From the NCBI GenBank assembly GCA_003105245.1, contig PQAI01000245.1, positions 1 through 6,334 of the forward strand: a stretch of 6,334 bases of DNA, in the 5' to 3' direction. The translations under genes were made by a program, and so were the position numbers. The notes below the pieces were generated by a model. It had not been told where the DNA came from. It made no database searches and saw nothing but the letters and a program-made list of their open reading frames with translations. Below, piece after piece: positions 1 through 5,733 of the stretch (positions within the stretch are counted from its first letter, which is position 1; each line of letters starts with the position of its first letter). This DNA comes from Betaproteobacteria bacterium. GTDB lineage: Bacteria; Pseudomonadota; Gammaproteobacteria; Burkholderiales; Usitatibacteraceae.

Positions 1-787
1 CGGGCGTGGCGGGCGCGCCGGCGGACAGGGTGAGGATCTCGAAGCCGGCGGGCGTGACCAGGACGGTGTGTTCCCACTGGGCCGAGAGCGAGTGGTCGGC
101 GGTGACGATGGTCCAGCCGTCGGCGAGCGCGCGGATGTCGCGGCGCCCGGCGTTGATCATGGGCTCCACGGTGAAGGTCATGCCGGCCTCGAGCGCCATG
201 CCCTGGCCGGGCTTGCCGTAATGCAGGACCTGCGGCTCCTCGTGGAAGCGCCGGCCGATGCCGTGGCCGCAGAACTCGCGCACCACGCTGTAGCCGTGCG
301 ACTCGGCGTGGCGCTGGATGGCGTGGCCGATGTCGCCCAGGCGCGCGCCGGGGCGCACCTGCGCGATGCCCTTCCACATGCACTCGTAGGTGACCTCGCA
401 CAGGCGCCGGGCCTGGATCGAGGGCTCGCCCACGAGGAACATGCGGCTCGTGTCGCCGTGGAAGCCGTCCTTGATGACCGTGATGTCGATGTTCACGATG
501 TCGCCGGCGCGCAGGACCTTCTCGCCGGGAACGCCGTGGCAGACCTGGTGGTTCACCGAGGTGCAGATCGACTTGGGGTAGGGGCGGTGGCCCGGGGGCG
601 CGTAGTCGAGCGGCGCCGGGACGGTGCCCTGCACGTCCACCATGTAGTCGTGGCAGAGCTTGTCCAGGCGGCCGGTCGTCACCCCGGGCTTCACGTGCGG
701 CGCGATGAAGTCGAGCACCTCCGCGGCCAGGCGGCCGGCGATGCGCATCTTCTCGATGTCCTCGGGGGTCTTGAGCTCGATTGCCAC
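1..787 (-). CDS. map: Type I methionine aminopeptidase (3' end cut by window edge)
   Basis: This enzyme removes the initiator methionine from nascent proteins in the cytosol; it is a dinuclear-metal hydrolase of the pita-bread fold. The minus-strand frame is open from GTG at 787-785 to the window edge, 262 codons with no stop yet, against 264 residues in E. coli, so only a few codons are missing. The five metal ligands of the family are all present at D101, D112, H175, E208 and E239, and the substrate-binding His is H84. Motifs seen include DGFHGDTS (107-114), CGHGIGR (173-179), FHEEPQV (181-187) and TVEPM (206-210). An insertion around residues 63-68 (APPGHR), absent from E. coli, is as I remember it typical of betaproteobacteria. 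The GTG start is chosen because the N-terminus (MAIELKTPEDIEKMR) aligns with E. coli MAISIKTPEDIEKMR. No clear Shine-Dalgarno precedes it. It is transcribed divergently from rpsB, a common arrangement. Confidence 0.97.
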   Translation of the reverse strand, partial: MAIELKTPEDIEKMRIAGRLAAEVLDFIAPHVKPGVTTGRLDKLCHDYMVDVQGTVPAPLDYAPPGHRPYPKSICTSVNHQVCHGVPGEKVLRAGDIVNIDITVIKDGFHGDTSRMFLVGEPSIQARRLCEVTYECMWKGIAQVRPGARLGDIGHAIQRHAESHGYSVVREFCGHGIGRRFHEEPQVLHYGKPGQGMALEAGMTFTVEPMINAGRRDIRALADGWTIVTADHSLSAQWEHTVLVTPAGFEILTLSAGAPATP

Positions 788-816
788 GGGTGCGGTCCGG
801 GGGCGGAAAGGCGCCA

Positions 817-822
817 ATTATA
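817..822 (-). promoter_or_regulatory. Probable -10 element of the map promoter
   Basis: On the minus strand bases 822-817 read TATAAT, a perfect sigma70 -10 hexamer in a very GC-rich setting. It lies 29 bases before the map GTG, which would give a leader of only about 20-25 nt. No convincing -35 hexamer is seen 16-18 bases upstream (the bases there are GC-only), so the promoter may depend on an activator or be weak. The position and perfect hexamer are what is seen; promoter activity is inferred. Confidence 0.55.
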
Positions 823-849
823 GCGGCTGCGGCGCGGGGCTCCCGCGGG

Positions 850-878
850 GGCCGCCTCGCGCGCGGCCGCAGGCGGCC
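850..878. repeat. GC-rich inverted repeat between the divergent promoters
   Basis: GGCCGCCT (850-857) is matched by its exact reverse complement AGGCGGCC (871-878), with a 13-base centre that contains GCGGCCGC (863-870). The element sits between the map -10 (817-822) and the rpsB -35 (907-912). It could be a protein-binding site that affects both promoters, or a chance palindrome, which is common at this base composition. A second short hairpin-forming stretch, CCCC-GCC-GGGG, follows at 881-891. No known operator consensus is recognised. Confidence 0.35.
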
Positions 879-906
879 ATCCCCGCCGGGGGCGGAAGCG
901 AACTAT

Positions 907-936
907 TTGAATACTTGGCCCTTTTCCGGCTATAAT
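907..936 (+). promoter_or_regulatory. Sigma70-type promoter of the rpsB operon
   Basis: The -35 candidate TTGAAT (907-912; four of six match TTGACA) is followed by an 18-base spacer and a perfect -10 TATAAT (931-936). Transcription would begin near base 943. The stretch 900-936 is strikingly AT-richer than its surroundings. It is the only good promoter seen upstream of rpsB and probably drives the whole forward gene series. The hexamers and spacing are seen; the start site is inferred. Confidence 0.85.
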
Positions 937-942
937 CGCGGT

Positions 943-1060
943 CTGTCCGGGGTGGCATCGCCATGGCCCCGGGCAAATACGCACCCTCGCAGCAGGGCCT
1001 AAGGTCCCGGGAAACCGGGTTCGCGAGGGGAGGCCAACCTTGACCACAGGAGCAACACCG
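943..1060 (+). promoter_or_regulatory. Structured rpsB leader RNA, likely S2 autoregulatory site
   Basis: The inferred leader of about 118 nt folds by eye into two domains. Stem-loop 1 pairs 945-952 with 967-974 (eight pairs, one G-U) and encloses the small hairpin TGGC-ATC-GCCA (953-963). Domain 2 pairs CCCTCGC (984-990) with GCGAGGG (1023-1029) and encloses CCCGG-GAAA-CCGGG (1006-1019), a five-pair stem capped by a GNRA tetraloop. GGCCT (996-1000) inside domain 2 can also pair with AGGCC (1031-1035) outside it, forming a pseudoknot. The ribosome binding site AGGAG (1048-1052) lies just downstream, eight bases before the ATG. In E. coli and relatives S2 is known to repress rpsB-tsf through the rpsB 5' leader. 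Equivalence here is inferred from position and structure, not from sequence identity. Confidence 0.6.
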
Positions 1061-1813
1061 ATGTCCGTCACCATGCGCCAGATGCTGGAGGCCGGCGTTC
1101 ACTTCGGCCACCAGACGCGCTACTGGAACCCGAAGATGAGCCCGTTCATCTTCGGCGCCCGCAACAAGATCCACATCATCAACCTCGAGAAGTCGCTTCC
1201 GATGTACCAGGAAGCGCTCAAGTTCGTGCGCACGCTCACGTCCAACAAGGGGCAGGTCCTCTTCGTCGGCACCAAGCGCCAGGCGCGCGACATCGTGAAG
1301 GAAGAGGCCCTTCGCGCCGGAGCCCCGTACGTGGACTACCGCTGGCTCGGCGGCATGCTCACCAACTTCAAGACGGTGAAGCAGTCGATCAAGCGCCTCA
1401 AGGAGATGGACCAGATGATCGCCGACGGGTCCGTCGAGAAGCTCACGAAGAAGGAAGGCCTCAACTTCGCGCGCGAGAAGGAGAAGCTGGAGCGCTCGCT
1501 CGGCGGCATCAAGGAGATGGGCGGCATCCCCGACGCGCTCTTCGTGATCGACGTGGGCTTCCACAAGATCGCGGTCACCGAGGCGAAGAAGCTCGGCGTG
1601 CCGATCGTGGGCGTGGTCGACACCAACAACTCGCTCGACGGGATCGACTACGTGATCCCCGGCAACGACGACTCGACGCGCGCCATCCGGCTCTACGCCC
1701 GGGGCGTGGCCGACGCGATCCTCGAGGGCCGCAGCCAGGTGATCACCGAGATGGTGGCGCCGACCTCGGAGGAGTTCGTCGAGGTCGAGGACGCCGAGGA
1801 AGCGAAGGGCTAG
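1061..1813 (+). CDS. rpsB: 30S ribosomal protein S2
   Basis: S2 is a late-assembling small-subunit protein at the head-body junction on the solvent side; with bS1 it helps hold mRNA. The product is 250 residues (E. coli 241). The N-terminus is [12 protein letters not shown] followed by the invariant block [13 protein letters not shown] (14-26). RWLGGMLTN (94-102), the lysine/glutamate-rich helical-hairpin region (about 100-150), and PDALFVID (157-164) with the following VVDTNN and PGNDD motifs all match the family. The C-terminus is an acidic tail (about 235-248), as usual for S2. ATG at 1061 is chosen for its AGGAG eight bases upstream and its alignment with E. coli. An in-frame TTG at 1040 with its own good Shine-Dalgarno would add seven residues (MTTGATP) and is considered less likely. 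It is the first gene of the operon, with tsf next, as almost universally in bacteria. Confidence 0.98.
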   Translation: MSVTMRQMLEAGVHFGHQTRYWNPKMSPFIFGARNKIHIINLEKSLPMYQEALKFVRTLTSNKGQVLFVGTKRQARDIVKEEALRAGAPYVDYRWLGGMLTNFKTVKQSIKRLKEMDQMIADGSVEKLTKKEGLNFAREKEKLERSLGGIKEMGGIPDALFVIDVGFHKIAVTEAKKLGVPIVGVVDTNNSLDGIDYVIPGNDDSTRAIRLYARGVADAILEGRSQVITEMVAPTSEEFVEVEDAEEAKG

Positions 1814-1834
1814 GGGCCCTCGCGGCACTCTCAC

Positions 1835-1865
1835 GCGAATGGGGGGCGCCAAGCCCCCTTTTCGC
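1835..1865 (+). terminator. rpsB-tsf spacer hairpin, possible attenuator
   Basis: GGGGGC (1842-1847) pairs with GCCCCC (1853-1858) around a five-base loop and is followed by TTTT (1859-1862), resembling a weak intrinsic terminator. The stem can be lengthened at its base by GCGAA (1835-1839) with TTCGC (1861-1865), across one T-T mismatch and a G-T pair. The U-run is short and is followed by CGC, so strong termination is unlikely. Partial termination or RNA processing here would lower tsf and downstream genes relative to rpsB. The pairing is seen; the function is inferred. Confidence 0.5.
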
Positions 1866-1879
1866 ATCCGCAATGCGAA
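1861..1879 (+). promoter_or_regulatory. Alternative hairpin beside the tsf ribosome binding site
   Basis: TTCGCAT (1861-1867) and ATGCGAA (1873-1879) are perfect seven-base inverted arms around a five-base loop. The stem ends one base before the tsf Shine-Dalgarno GGAG (1881-1884). Its left arm is the same segment that closes the base of the preceding hairpin, so the two extended structures exclude each other. Whether it affects tsf translation is inference. Confidence 0.45.
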
Positions 1880-1892
1880 TGGAGCAATGAAG

Positions 1893-2771
1893 ATGGCGGA
1901 AATCACCGCTGGGATGGTCAAGGAACTGCGCGAGCTCACCGGGCTCGGCATGATGGAATGCAAGAAGGCCCTCGAGGAGTCGGGCGGCGACATGAAGAAG
2001 GCCGAGGAGCTGCTGCGCATCAAGAGCGGCGCGAAGGCCTCCAAGGCCGCCTCGCGCGTGGCCTCCGAGGGCGCGGTGGGCATGCACGTCTCCGCCGACG
2101 GCAGGCTCGGCGCCATGGTCGAGGTGAACTGCGAGACGGACTTCGTGGCCAAGAACCCCGACTTCGCCGCCTTCGCCAGGTCGCTCGCCGAGCTCGTGGC
2201 GAGCGCGAACCCCGCCGACGTGGCGGCCCTGTCGGCGCTCTCCATCGCCGGCAAGAGCGTCGAGGAGACCCGCCAGGCGCTGGTCCAGAAGATCGGCGAG
2301 AACATCACCGTGCGCCGCTTCGAGCGCGTGCAGACCCCCGCCCGCCTCGCGCAGTACGTGCACGGCGTGAAGATCGGCGTGCTGGTCGAGTTCGAGGGCC
2401 AGGACGCGGTGGGCAAGGACGTGGCCATGCACATCGCCTTCGCCAAGCCCCGGTTCCTGTCGAAGGACCAGGTCGCCGCCGACGTGATCGCCGGCGAGCG
2501 CGCCATCATCGAGGCGCGCGCGAAGGAATCCGGCAAGCCCGCCGAGATCGTGGCCAAGATGGTCGAGGGCGGCGTCAACAAGTTCCTCGGCGAGATCACG
2601 CTCCTGGGCCAGCCCTTCGTGAAGGACGACAAGCAGACGGTGGAGAAGATGCTCGCCGCCAGCAAGTCGAAGGTCCTGTCCTACCGCTTCCTGGTGGTGG
2701 GCGAGGGCATCGAGAAGAAGCAGTCGGACTTCGCCGCCGAGGTCGCGGCGATGACCAAGACCGCGGCCTGA
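1893..2771 (+). CDS. tsf: Translation elongation factor Ts
   Basis: EF-Ts is the cytosolic nucleotide exchange factor that releases GDP from EF-Tu so that it can bind GTP and aminoacyl-tRNA again. The product is 292 residues (E. coli 283). The N-terminal UBA-like domain spans about 1-55 ([21 protein letters not shown] with CKKAL at 23-27). It is followed by the core with the TDFVAK motif at 82-87, whose Asp-Phe pair (83-84) corresponds to the E. coli residues that enter EF-Tu near the Mg2+ site. KIGENI, HIA and the C-terminal GQPFVKDD and VGEGIEKK segments also match. ATG at 1893 is chosen over ATG at 1887: GGAG at 1881-1884 is eight bases from the former but only two from the latter, and MAEITA matches the family. 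The gene follows rpsB by 79 bases and precedes pyrH by 10. Confidence 0.98.
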   Translation: MAEITAGMVKELRELTGLGMMECKKALEESGGDMKKAEELLRIKSGAKASKAASRVASEGAVGMHVSADGRLGAMVEVNCETDFVAKNPDFAAFARSLAELVASANPADVAALSALSIAGKSVEETRQALVQKIGENITVRRFERVQTPARLAQYVHGVKIGVLVEFEGQDAVGKDVAMHIAFAKPRFLSKDQVAADVIAGERAIIEARAKESGKPAEIVAKMVEGGVNKFLGEITLLGQPFVKDDKQTVEKMLAASKSKVLSYRFLVVGEGIEKKQSDFAAEVAAMTKTAA

Positions 2772-2781
2772 CGGCCTTCCC

Positions 2782-3498
2782 ATGGCGACTCCCGCGTACT
2801 CACGGATCCTGCTCAAGCTCTCCGGCGAGGCCCTCATGGGCGACGACGCCTTCGGCATCAACCGCGCCGTCGTCGAGAGGATCGTGGGCCAGGTGAAGGA
2901 GGTCGCGGACCTGGGGGTGCAGGTCGGGGTGGTGATCGGCGGCGGCAACATCTTCCGCGGCGTGTCGCTGGGGGCGGCCGGCATGGACCGCGCCACCGCC
3001 GACTACATGGGCATGCTCGCCACCGTGATCAACGCGCTCGCCCTCCAGGACGCGATGAACCGCGCGGGGCTGGTGGCGCGCGTGCAGTCGGCGCTCAACA
3101 TCGAGCCCGTGTGCGAGCCCTACATCCGCGGCAAGGCGATCCGCTACCTCGAGGAGGGCAAGGTCGTCATCTTCGCGGCCGGCACGGGCAACCCCTTCTT
3201 CACCACCGACACCGCCGCCGCCCTTCGCGGACGGGAAGTCGAGGCGCAGATCGTGCTCAAGGCGACCAAGGTGGACGGCGTGTACACCGCCGACCCGCTC
3301 AAGGACCCGAAGGCCACGCGCTACGACCGGATCACCTTCGACGAGGCGTTCGTGAAGAACCTGAAGGTGATGGACGCCACGGCGCTGGCGCTCTGCCGCG
3401 ACCAGCGCCTGCCGATCAACGTCTTCTCCATCTTCAAGGACGGGGCGCTTCGCCGCGTCGTGATGGGCGAGGACGAGGGAACCCTGGTCCACAGCTGA
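2782..3498 (+). CDS. pyrH: UMP kinase (uridylate kinase, bacterial hexameric type)
   Basis: PyrH phosphorylates UMP to UDP with ATP in pyrimidine nucleotide synthesis. It belongs to the amino-acid-kinase fold and is unrelated to eukaryotic UMP/CMP kinases. The product is 238 residues (E. coli 241). LLKLSGEAL (10-18) holds the phosphate-binding Lys12. [10 protein letters not shown] (51-60) is the nucleotide-binding glycine loop and includes R59. D74 and D90 align with E. coli D77 and D93, residues tied to UMP binding and allosteric control. [11 protein letters not shown] (133-143) and [13 protein letters not shown] (160-172) are the UMP- and ATP-site motifs. The C-terminus [12 protein letters not shown] is typical. 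In Gram-negative enzymes GTP activates and UTP inhibits; that is family knowledge. No clear Shine-Dalgarno is seen, and the ATG lies 10 bases after the tsf stop, which suggests translational coupling. Confidence 0.97.
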   Translation: MATPAYSRILLKLSGEALMGDDAFGINRAVVERIVGQVKEVADLGVQVGVVIGGGNIFRGVSLGAAGMDRATADYMGMLATVINALALQDAMNRAGLVARVQSALNIEPVCEPYIRGKAIRYLEEGKVVIFAAGTGNPFFTTDTAAALRGREVEAQIVLKATKVDGVYTADPLKDPKATRYDRITFDEAFVKNLKVMDATALALCRDQRLPINVFSIFKDGALRRVVMGEDEGTLVHS

Positions 3499-3513
3499 AA
3501 CCCGGAGGCGGAA

Positions 3514-4080
3514 ATGGCTCAGACGATGGCCGACATCAAGAAGCAGGCCGGCGAGAAGATGGCGAAGTCCATCGACACGCTCAAGCACAACCTCGCCAAG
3601 GTGCGCACGGGCCGCGCGCACGCGGGCCTGCTCGACCACCTGCGGGTCGACTACTACGGCACGCCCACGCCCATCAACCAGGTGGCCAACGTGACGCTCG
3701 TGGACGCGCGCACGATCGGCGTGCAGCCCTACGAGAAGAAGATGGTCCAGGCCGTCGAGCGCGCCATCCGCGACTCCGACCTGGGAGTCAACCCCGCCAC
3801 CTCCGGCGACATGATCCGCGTGCCGATGCCCCCGCTCACCGAGGAGCGCCGCCGCGACCTCACGAAGCTCGTGAAGCACGAGGGCGAGGAGGCGAAGGTG
3901 GCCGTCCGCAACGTCCGCCGTGACGCCAACACGCACCTCAAGGAGATCCTCAAGAAGCACGACGTCTCGGAGGACGAGGAGAAGCGCGTCCAGGACGAGG
4001 TGCAGAAGCTCACCGACAAGGCGGTCGCGGACATCGACCGGATGATCGCCGAGAAGGAGAAGGAGCTGATGGCCGTCTGA
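3514..4080 (+). CDS. frr: Ribosome recycling factor
   Basis: RRF acts with EF-G to split the post-termination 70S ribosome so that the subunits can be reused. The product is 188 residues (E. coli 185). It shows the expected layout: a long helix (about 5-30), KVRTGRA (29-35) leading into the small beta/alpha/beta domain (about 36-107), then two long helices that complete the three-helix bundle. [17 protein letters not shown] (102-118) and VRNVRRDAN (131-139) are family hallmarks, and R135 corresponds to the functionally important Arg132 of E. coli. ATG at 3514 is chosen because GGAGG (3504-3508) stands five bases upstream. ATG at 3526 would align better with the E. coli length but has no ribosome binding site. 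The gene lies 15 bases after pyrH. Confidence 0.97.
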   Translation: MAQTMADIKKQAGEKMAKSIDTLKHNLAKVRTGRAHAGLLDHLRVDYYGTPTPINQVANVTLVDARTIGVQPYEKKMVQAVERAIRDSDLGVNPATSGDMIRVPMPPLTEERRRDLTKLVKHEGEEAKVAVRNVRRDANTHLKEILKKHDVSEDEEKRVQDEVQKLTDKAVADIDRMIAEKEKELMAV

Positions 4081-4088
4081 CGGCCATC
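4068..4088 (+). other. Perfect hairpin spanning the frr stop codon
   Basis: GATGGCCG (4068-4075) and CGGCCATC (4081-4088) are exact inverted arms of eight bases; the five-base loop TCTGA contains the frr stop codon. No T-run follows (the next bases are CTCCCGCC), so it is not a standard intrinsic terminator. It could protect or delimit the upstream transcript, or slow the terminating ribosome ahead of uppS. The pairing is seen; any role is inference. Confidence 0.4.
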
Positions 4089-4112
4089 CTCCCGCCGGGC
4101 CCCGAGCGCCGC

Positions 4113-4880
4113 ATGGGCACCCCCACCAGCAGCACGATCGCGATCCCCGAGACGGGCGACGTGCCGCGCCACGTCGCCATCATCATGGACGGCAACGGGC
4201 GCTGGGCGAAGAAGCGCTTCCTGCCGCGCGTGGCCGGGCACCGCCGCGGCGTGGAGGCCGTGCGCGAGGTGGTGAAGGCCTGCATGGAGCGCGGCGTCGA
4301 GTGCCTCACGCTCTTCGCCTTCTCCAGCGAGAACTGGCGCCGGCCCACCGAGGAGGTGAACTTCCTCATGCAGCTCTTCCTCAAGGCCCTCGAGCAGGAG
4401 GTGGAGAAGCTGCACGCGAACGGCATCCGCTTCCGGGTGATCGGCGACCTCTCCGCGTTCGACCCCGTGATCGTCGAGCACGTGCGCCGGGGCGAGGCGC
4501 TCACGGCCGGCAACACGCGCCTCACGCTCACCGTCGCGGCCAACTACGGCGGGCGCTGGGACATCCTGCAGGCGGCCAACCGCTGCCTCGCCGAGCGCCC
4601 GGGCGAGCCGATCACCGAGGAGCTCCTGGCGGCCCGGCTCAGCCTCGCGGACTGCCCCGAGCCCGACCTCTTCATCCGCACCGGCGGCGAGGAGCGCGTC
4701 TCCAACTTCCTGCTGTGGCAGCTCGCCTACACCGAGCTCTACTTCACGCCCGCGCTCTGGCCGGACTTCGGCGCCGCCGCGCTCGACGAGGCCATCGCCT
4801 CCTACCGCGCCCGCGAGCGGCGCTTCGGGCGCACGAGCGAGCAACTGGCCGCCACCCTGCCGCAGCCCAAGGTCGGCTAG
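4113..4880 (+). CDS. uppS: Undecaprenyl diphosphate synthase (cis-prenyltransferase)
   Basis: UppS adds eight isopentenyl units in cis to farnesyl diphosphate, making the C55 lipid precursor of the carrier used for peptidoglycan, O-antigen and other envelope polymers. It is a peripheral cytosolic-face enzyme of the Z-prenyltransferase family. The product is 255 residues (E. coli 253). [14 protein letters not shown] (20-33) carries the catalytic/Mg-binding D26. R39 and H43, the FSSENWRRP block (70-78), and [16 protein letters not shown] (188-203) follow. R189, R195, S197 and E208 match the E. coli pyrophosphate-binding R194, R200, S202 and metal-binding E213. All key residues are intact. The ATG is 32 bases after the frr stop, with no strong Shine-Dalgarno. 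It shares the isoprenoid pathway with dxr two genes downstream. Confidence 0.97.
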   Translation: MGTPTSSTIAIPETGDVPRHVAIIMDGNGRWAKKRFLPRVAGHRRGVEAVREVVKACMERGVECLTLFAFSSENWRRPTEEVNFLMQLFLKALEQEVEKLHANGIRFRVIGDLSAFDPVIVEHVRRGEALTAGNTRLTLTVAANYGGRWDILQAANRCLAERPGEPITEELLAARLSLADCPEPDLFIRTGGEERVSNFLLWQLAYTELYFTPALWPDFGAAALDEAIASYRARERRFGRTSEQLAATLPQPKVG

Positions 4881-4899
4881 ACGCCCCCGGCGCCGGCCC

Positions 4900-5733
4900 A
4901 TGCTCAAGACGCGCGTCCTCACCGCGATCGCCCTGTTGCCCGTCGTGCTGGGGATGCTCTTCCTGGCCGGGACGGCGGCGTGGGTGGCGTTCGCCGCGGC
5001 CATCGCCCTCGTGTCCTGCTGGGAATGGTCGCGCCTGTGCGCCTTCTCCCCCGGCGCGCGCGCGCTCTTCCTGGTCGCCTCGGGCGCCATCGCCTGCGCG
5101 CTGGCCGCCGCCCGCCTCGCCGGCCCTCCCGCCCTCTTCGCCAACGTCGCCCAGGCTGCCTTCGTCGCCGCCGCCTACTTCTGGATCTTCGCCGTTCCCG
5201 CGTGGCTCGCGCTTCGCCTGCGCCCGGAGCCGTGGGCCTGCGGCCTGGCCGGCTGGTTCGTGCTGTGGCCGATGTGGGCCGCGCTCGTGGTGCTGCGCGA
5301 GGCGGGCCCCTGGGTGCTGCTCGCCTGCGCCGCCCTCGTGTGGGTGGCCGACATCGCCGCCTACTTCGCGGGCCACCGCTTCGGCCGGCGCAAGCTCGCG
5401 CCCGCCATCAGCCCGGGCAAGACCTGGGAGGGCGTGGTCGGCGCGATCCTGGGGGTGCTCGCCTACGGCGTGGCGCTCGACATCCTCGCGCACGTCCGCC
5501 CTGGCGCCCTCTCGCCGCACTTCGAGGCGGCGGCGGGCCTGCCGGCGCTCGCCGCCATGGTGGGGCTCGCGGCCCTGTCCATCCTGGGCGACCTCTTCGA
5601 GTCGTGGATGAAGCGCGGCGCGGGGCGCAAGGACTCGAGCTCGCTCCTGCCGGGCCACGGCGGCGTCCTCGACCGCATCGACGCGCTCACCTCCACCCTT
5701 CCGGCGGCCGCGCTGCTAATCTCACTCGCATGA
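4900..5733 (+). CDS. cdsA: Phosphatidate cytidylyltransferase (CDP-diglyceride synthetase)
   Basis: CdsA is an inner-membrane enzyme that makes CDP-diacylglycerol from CTP and phosphatidic acid, the branch point for phosphatidylethanolamine, phosphatidylglycerol and cardiolipin. The product is 277 residues (E. coli 285). By eye it is highly hydrophobic, with about eight likely membrane segments separated by short charged loops. The diagnostic C-terminal CDS signature is complete: S235, K238-R239, K244-D245, then HGG at 253-255 and DRID at 258-261. The conserved cytosolic region with D151, a [11 protein letters not shown] stretch (158-168) and SPGKTWEG (171-178) is also present. ATG at 4900 lies 19 bases after uppS without a clear Shine-Dalgarno; it gives a start ([14 protein letters not shown]) typical of the family. 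Its last four bases overlap the dxr start. Confidence 0.96.
   Translation: MLKTRVLTAIALLPVVLGMLFLAGTAAWVAFAAAIALVSCWEWSRLCAFSPGARALFLVASGAIACALAAARLAGPPALFANVAQAAFVAAAYFWIFAVPAWLALRLRPEPWACGLAGWFVLWPMWAALVVLREAGPWVLLACAALVWVADIAAYFAGHRFGRRKLAPAISPGKTWEGVVGAILGVLAYGVALDILAHVRPGALSPHFEAAAGLPALAAMVGLAALSILGDLFESWMKRGAGRKDSSSLLPGHGGVLDRIDALTSTLPAAALLISLA

Noticed and set aside
68..823. Plus-strand open frame of 251 codons across the map region.
   Set aside because: It is antisense to map, whose minus-strand translation has all metal ligands and near full-length similarity to methionine aminopeptidase.
863..870. GCGGCCGC palindrome, which looked like a specific protein site.
   Set aside because: Short GC-only palindromes are frequent at this composition; it is only noted as the centre of the larger inverted repeat.
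1887..1892. Alternative tsf start at ATG 1887 giving an MK extension.
   Set aside because: GGAG is only two bases upstream, too close for initiation, and MAEITA at 1893 is the family N-terminus.
818..2665. Very long open frame on the minus strand opposite rpsB and tsf (615 codons).
   Set aside because: It lies antisense to two certain genes, and its low-complexity Arg/Ala/Ser/Leu-rich product matches no family I recognise. Long antisense frames are expected where third codon positions are nearly all G or C.
3729..5144. Long minus-strand open frame opposite frr and uppS (471 codons).
   Set aside because: Same cause: a shadow of the GC-biased genes on the plus strand, with compositionally odd translation and no recognisable domain.
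4301..5611. Plus-strand frame of 436 codons overlapping uppS and cdsA.
   Set aside because: It is an out-of-frame reading of two well-supported genes, rich in Arg, Pro and Ala, with no family resemblance.
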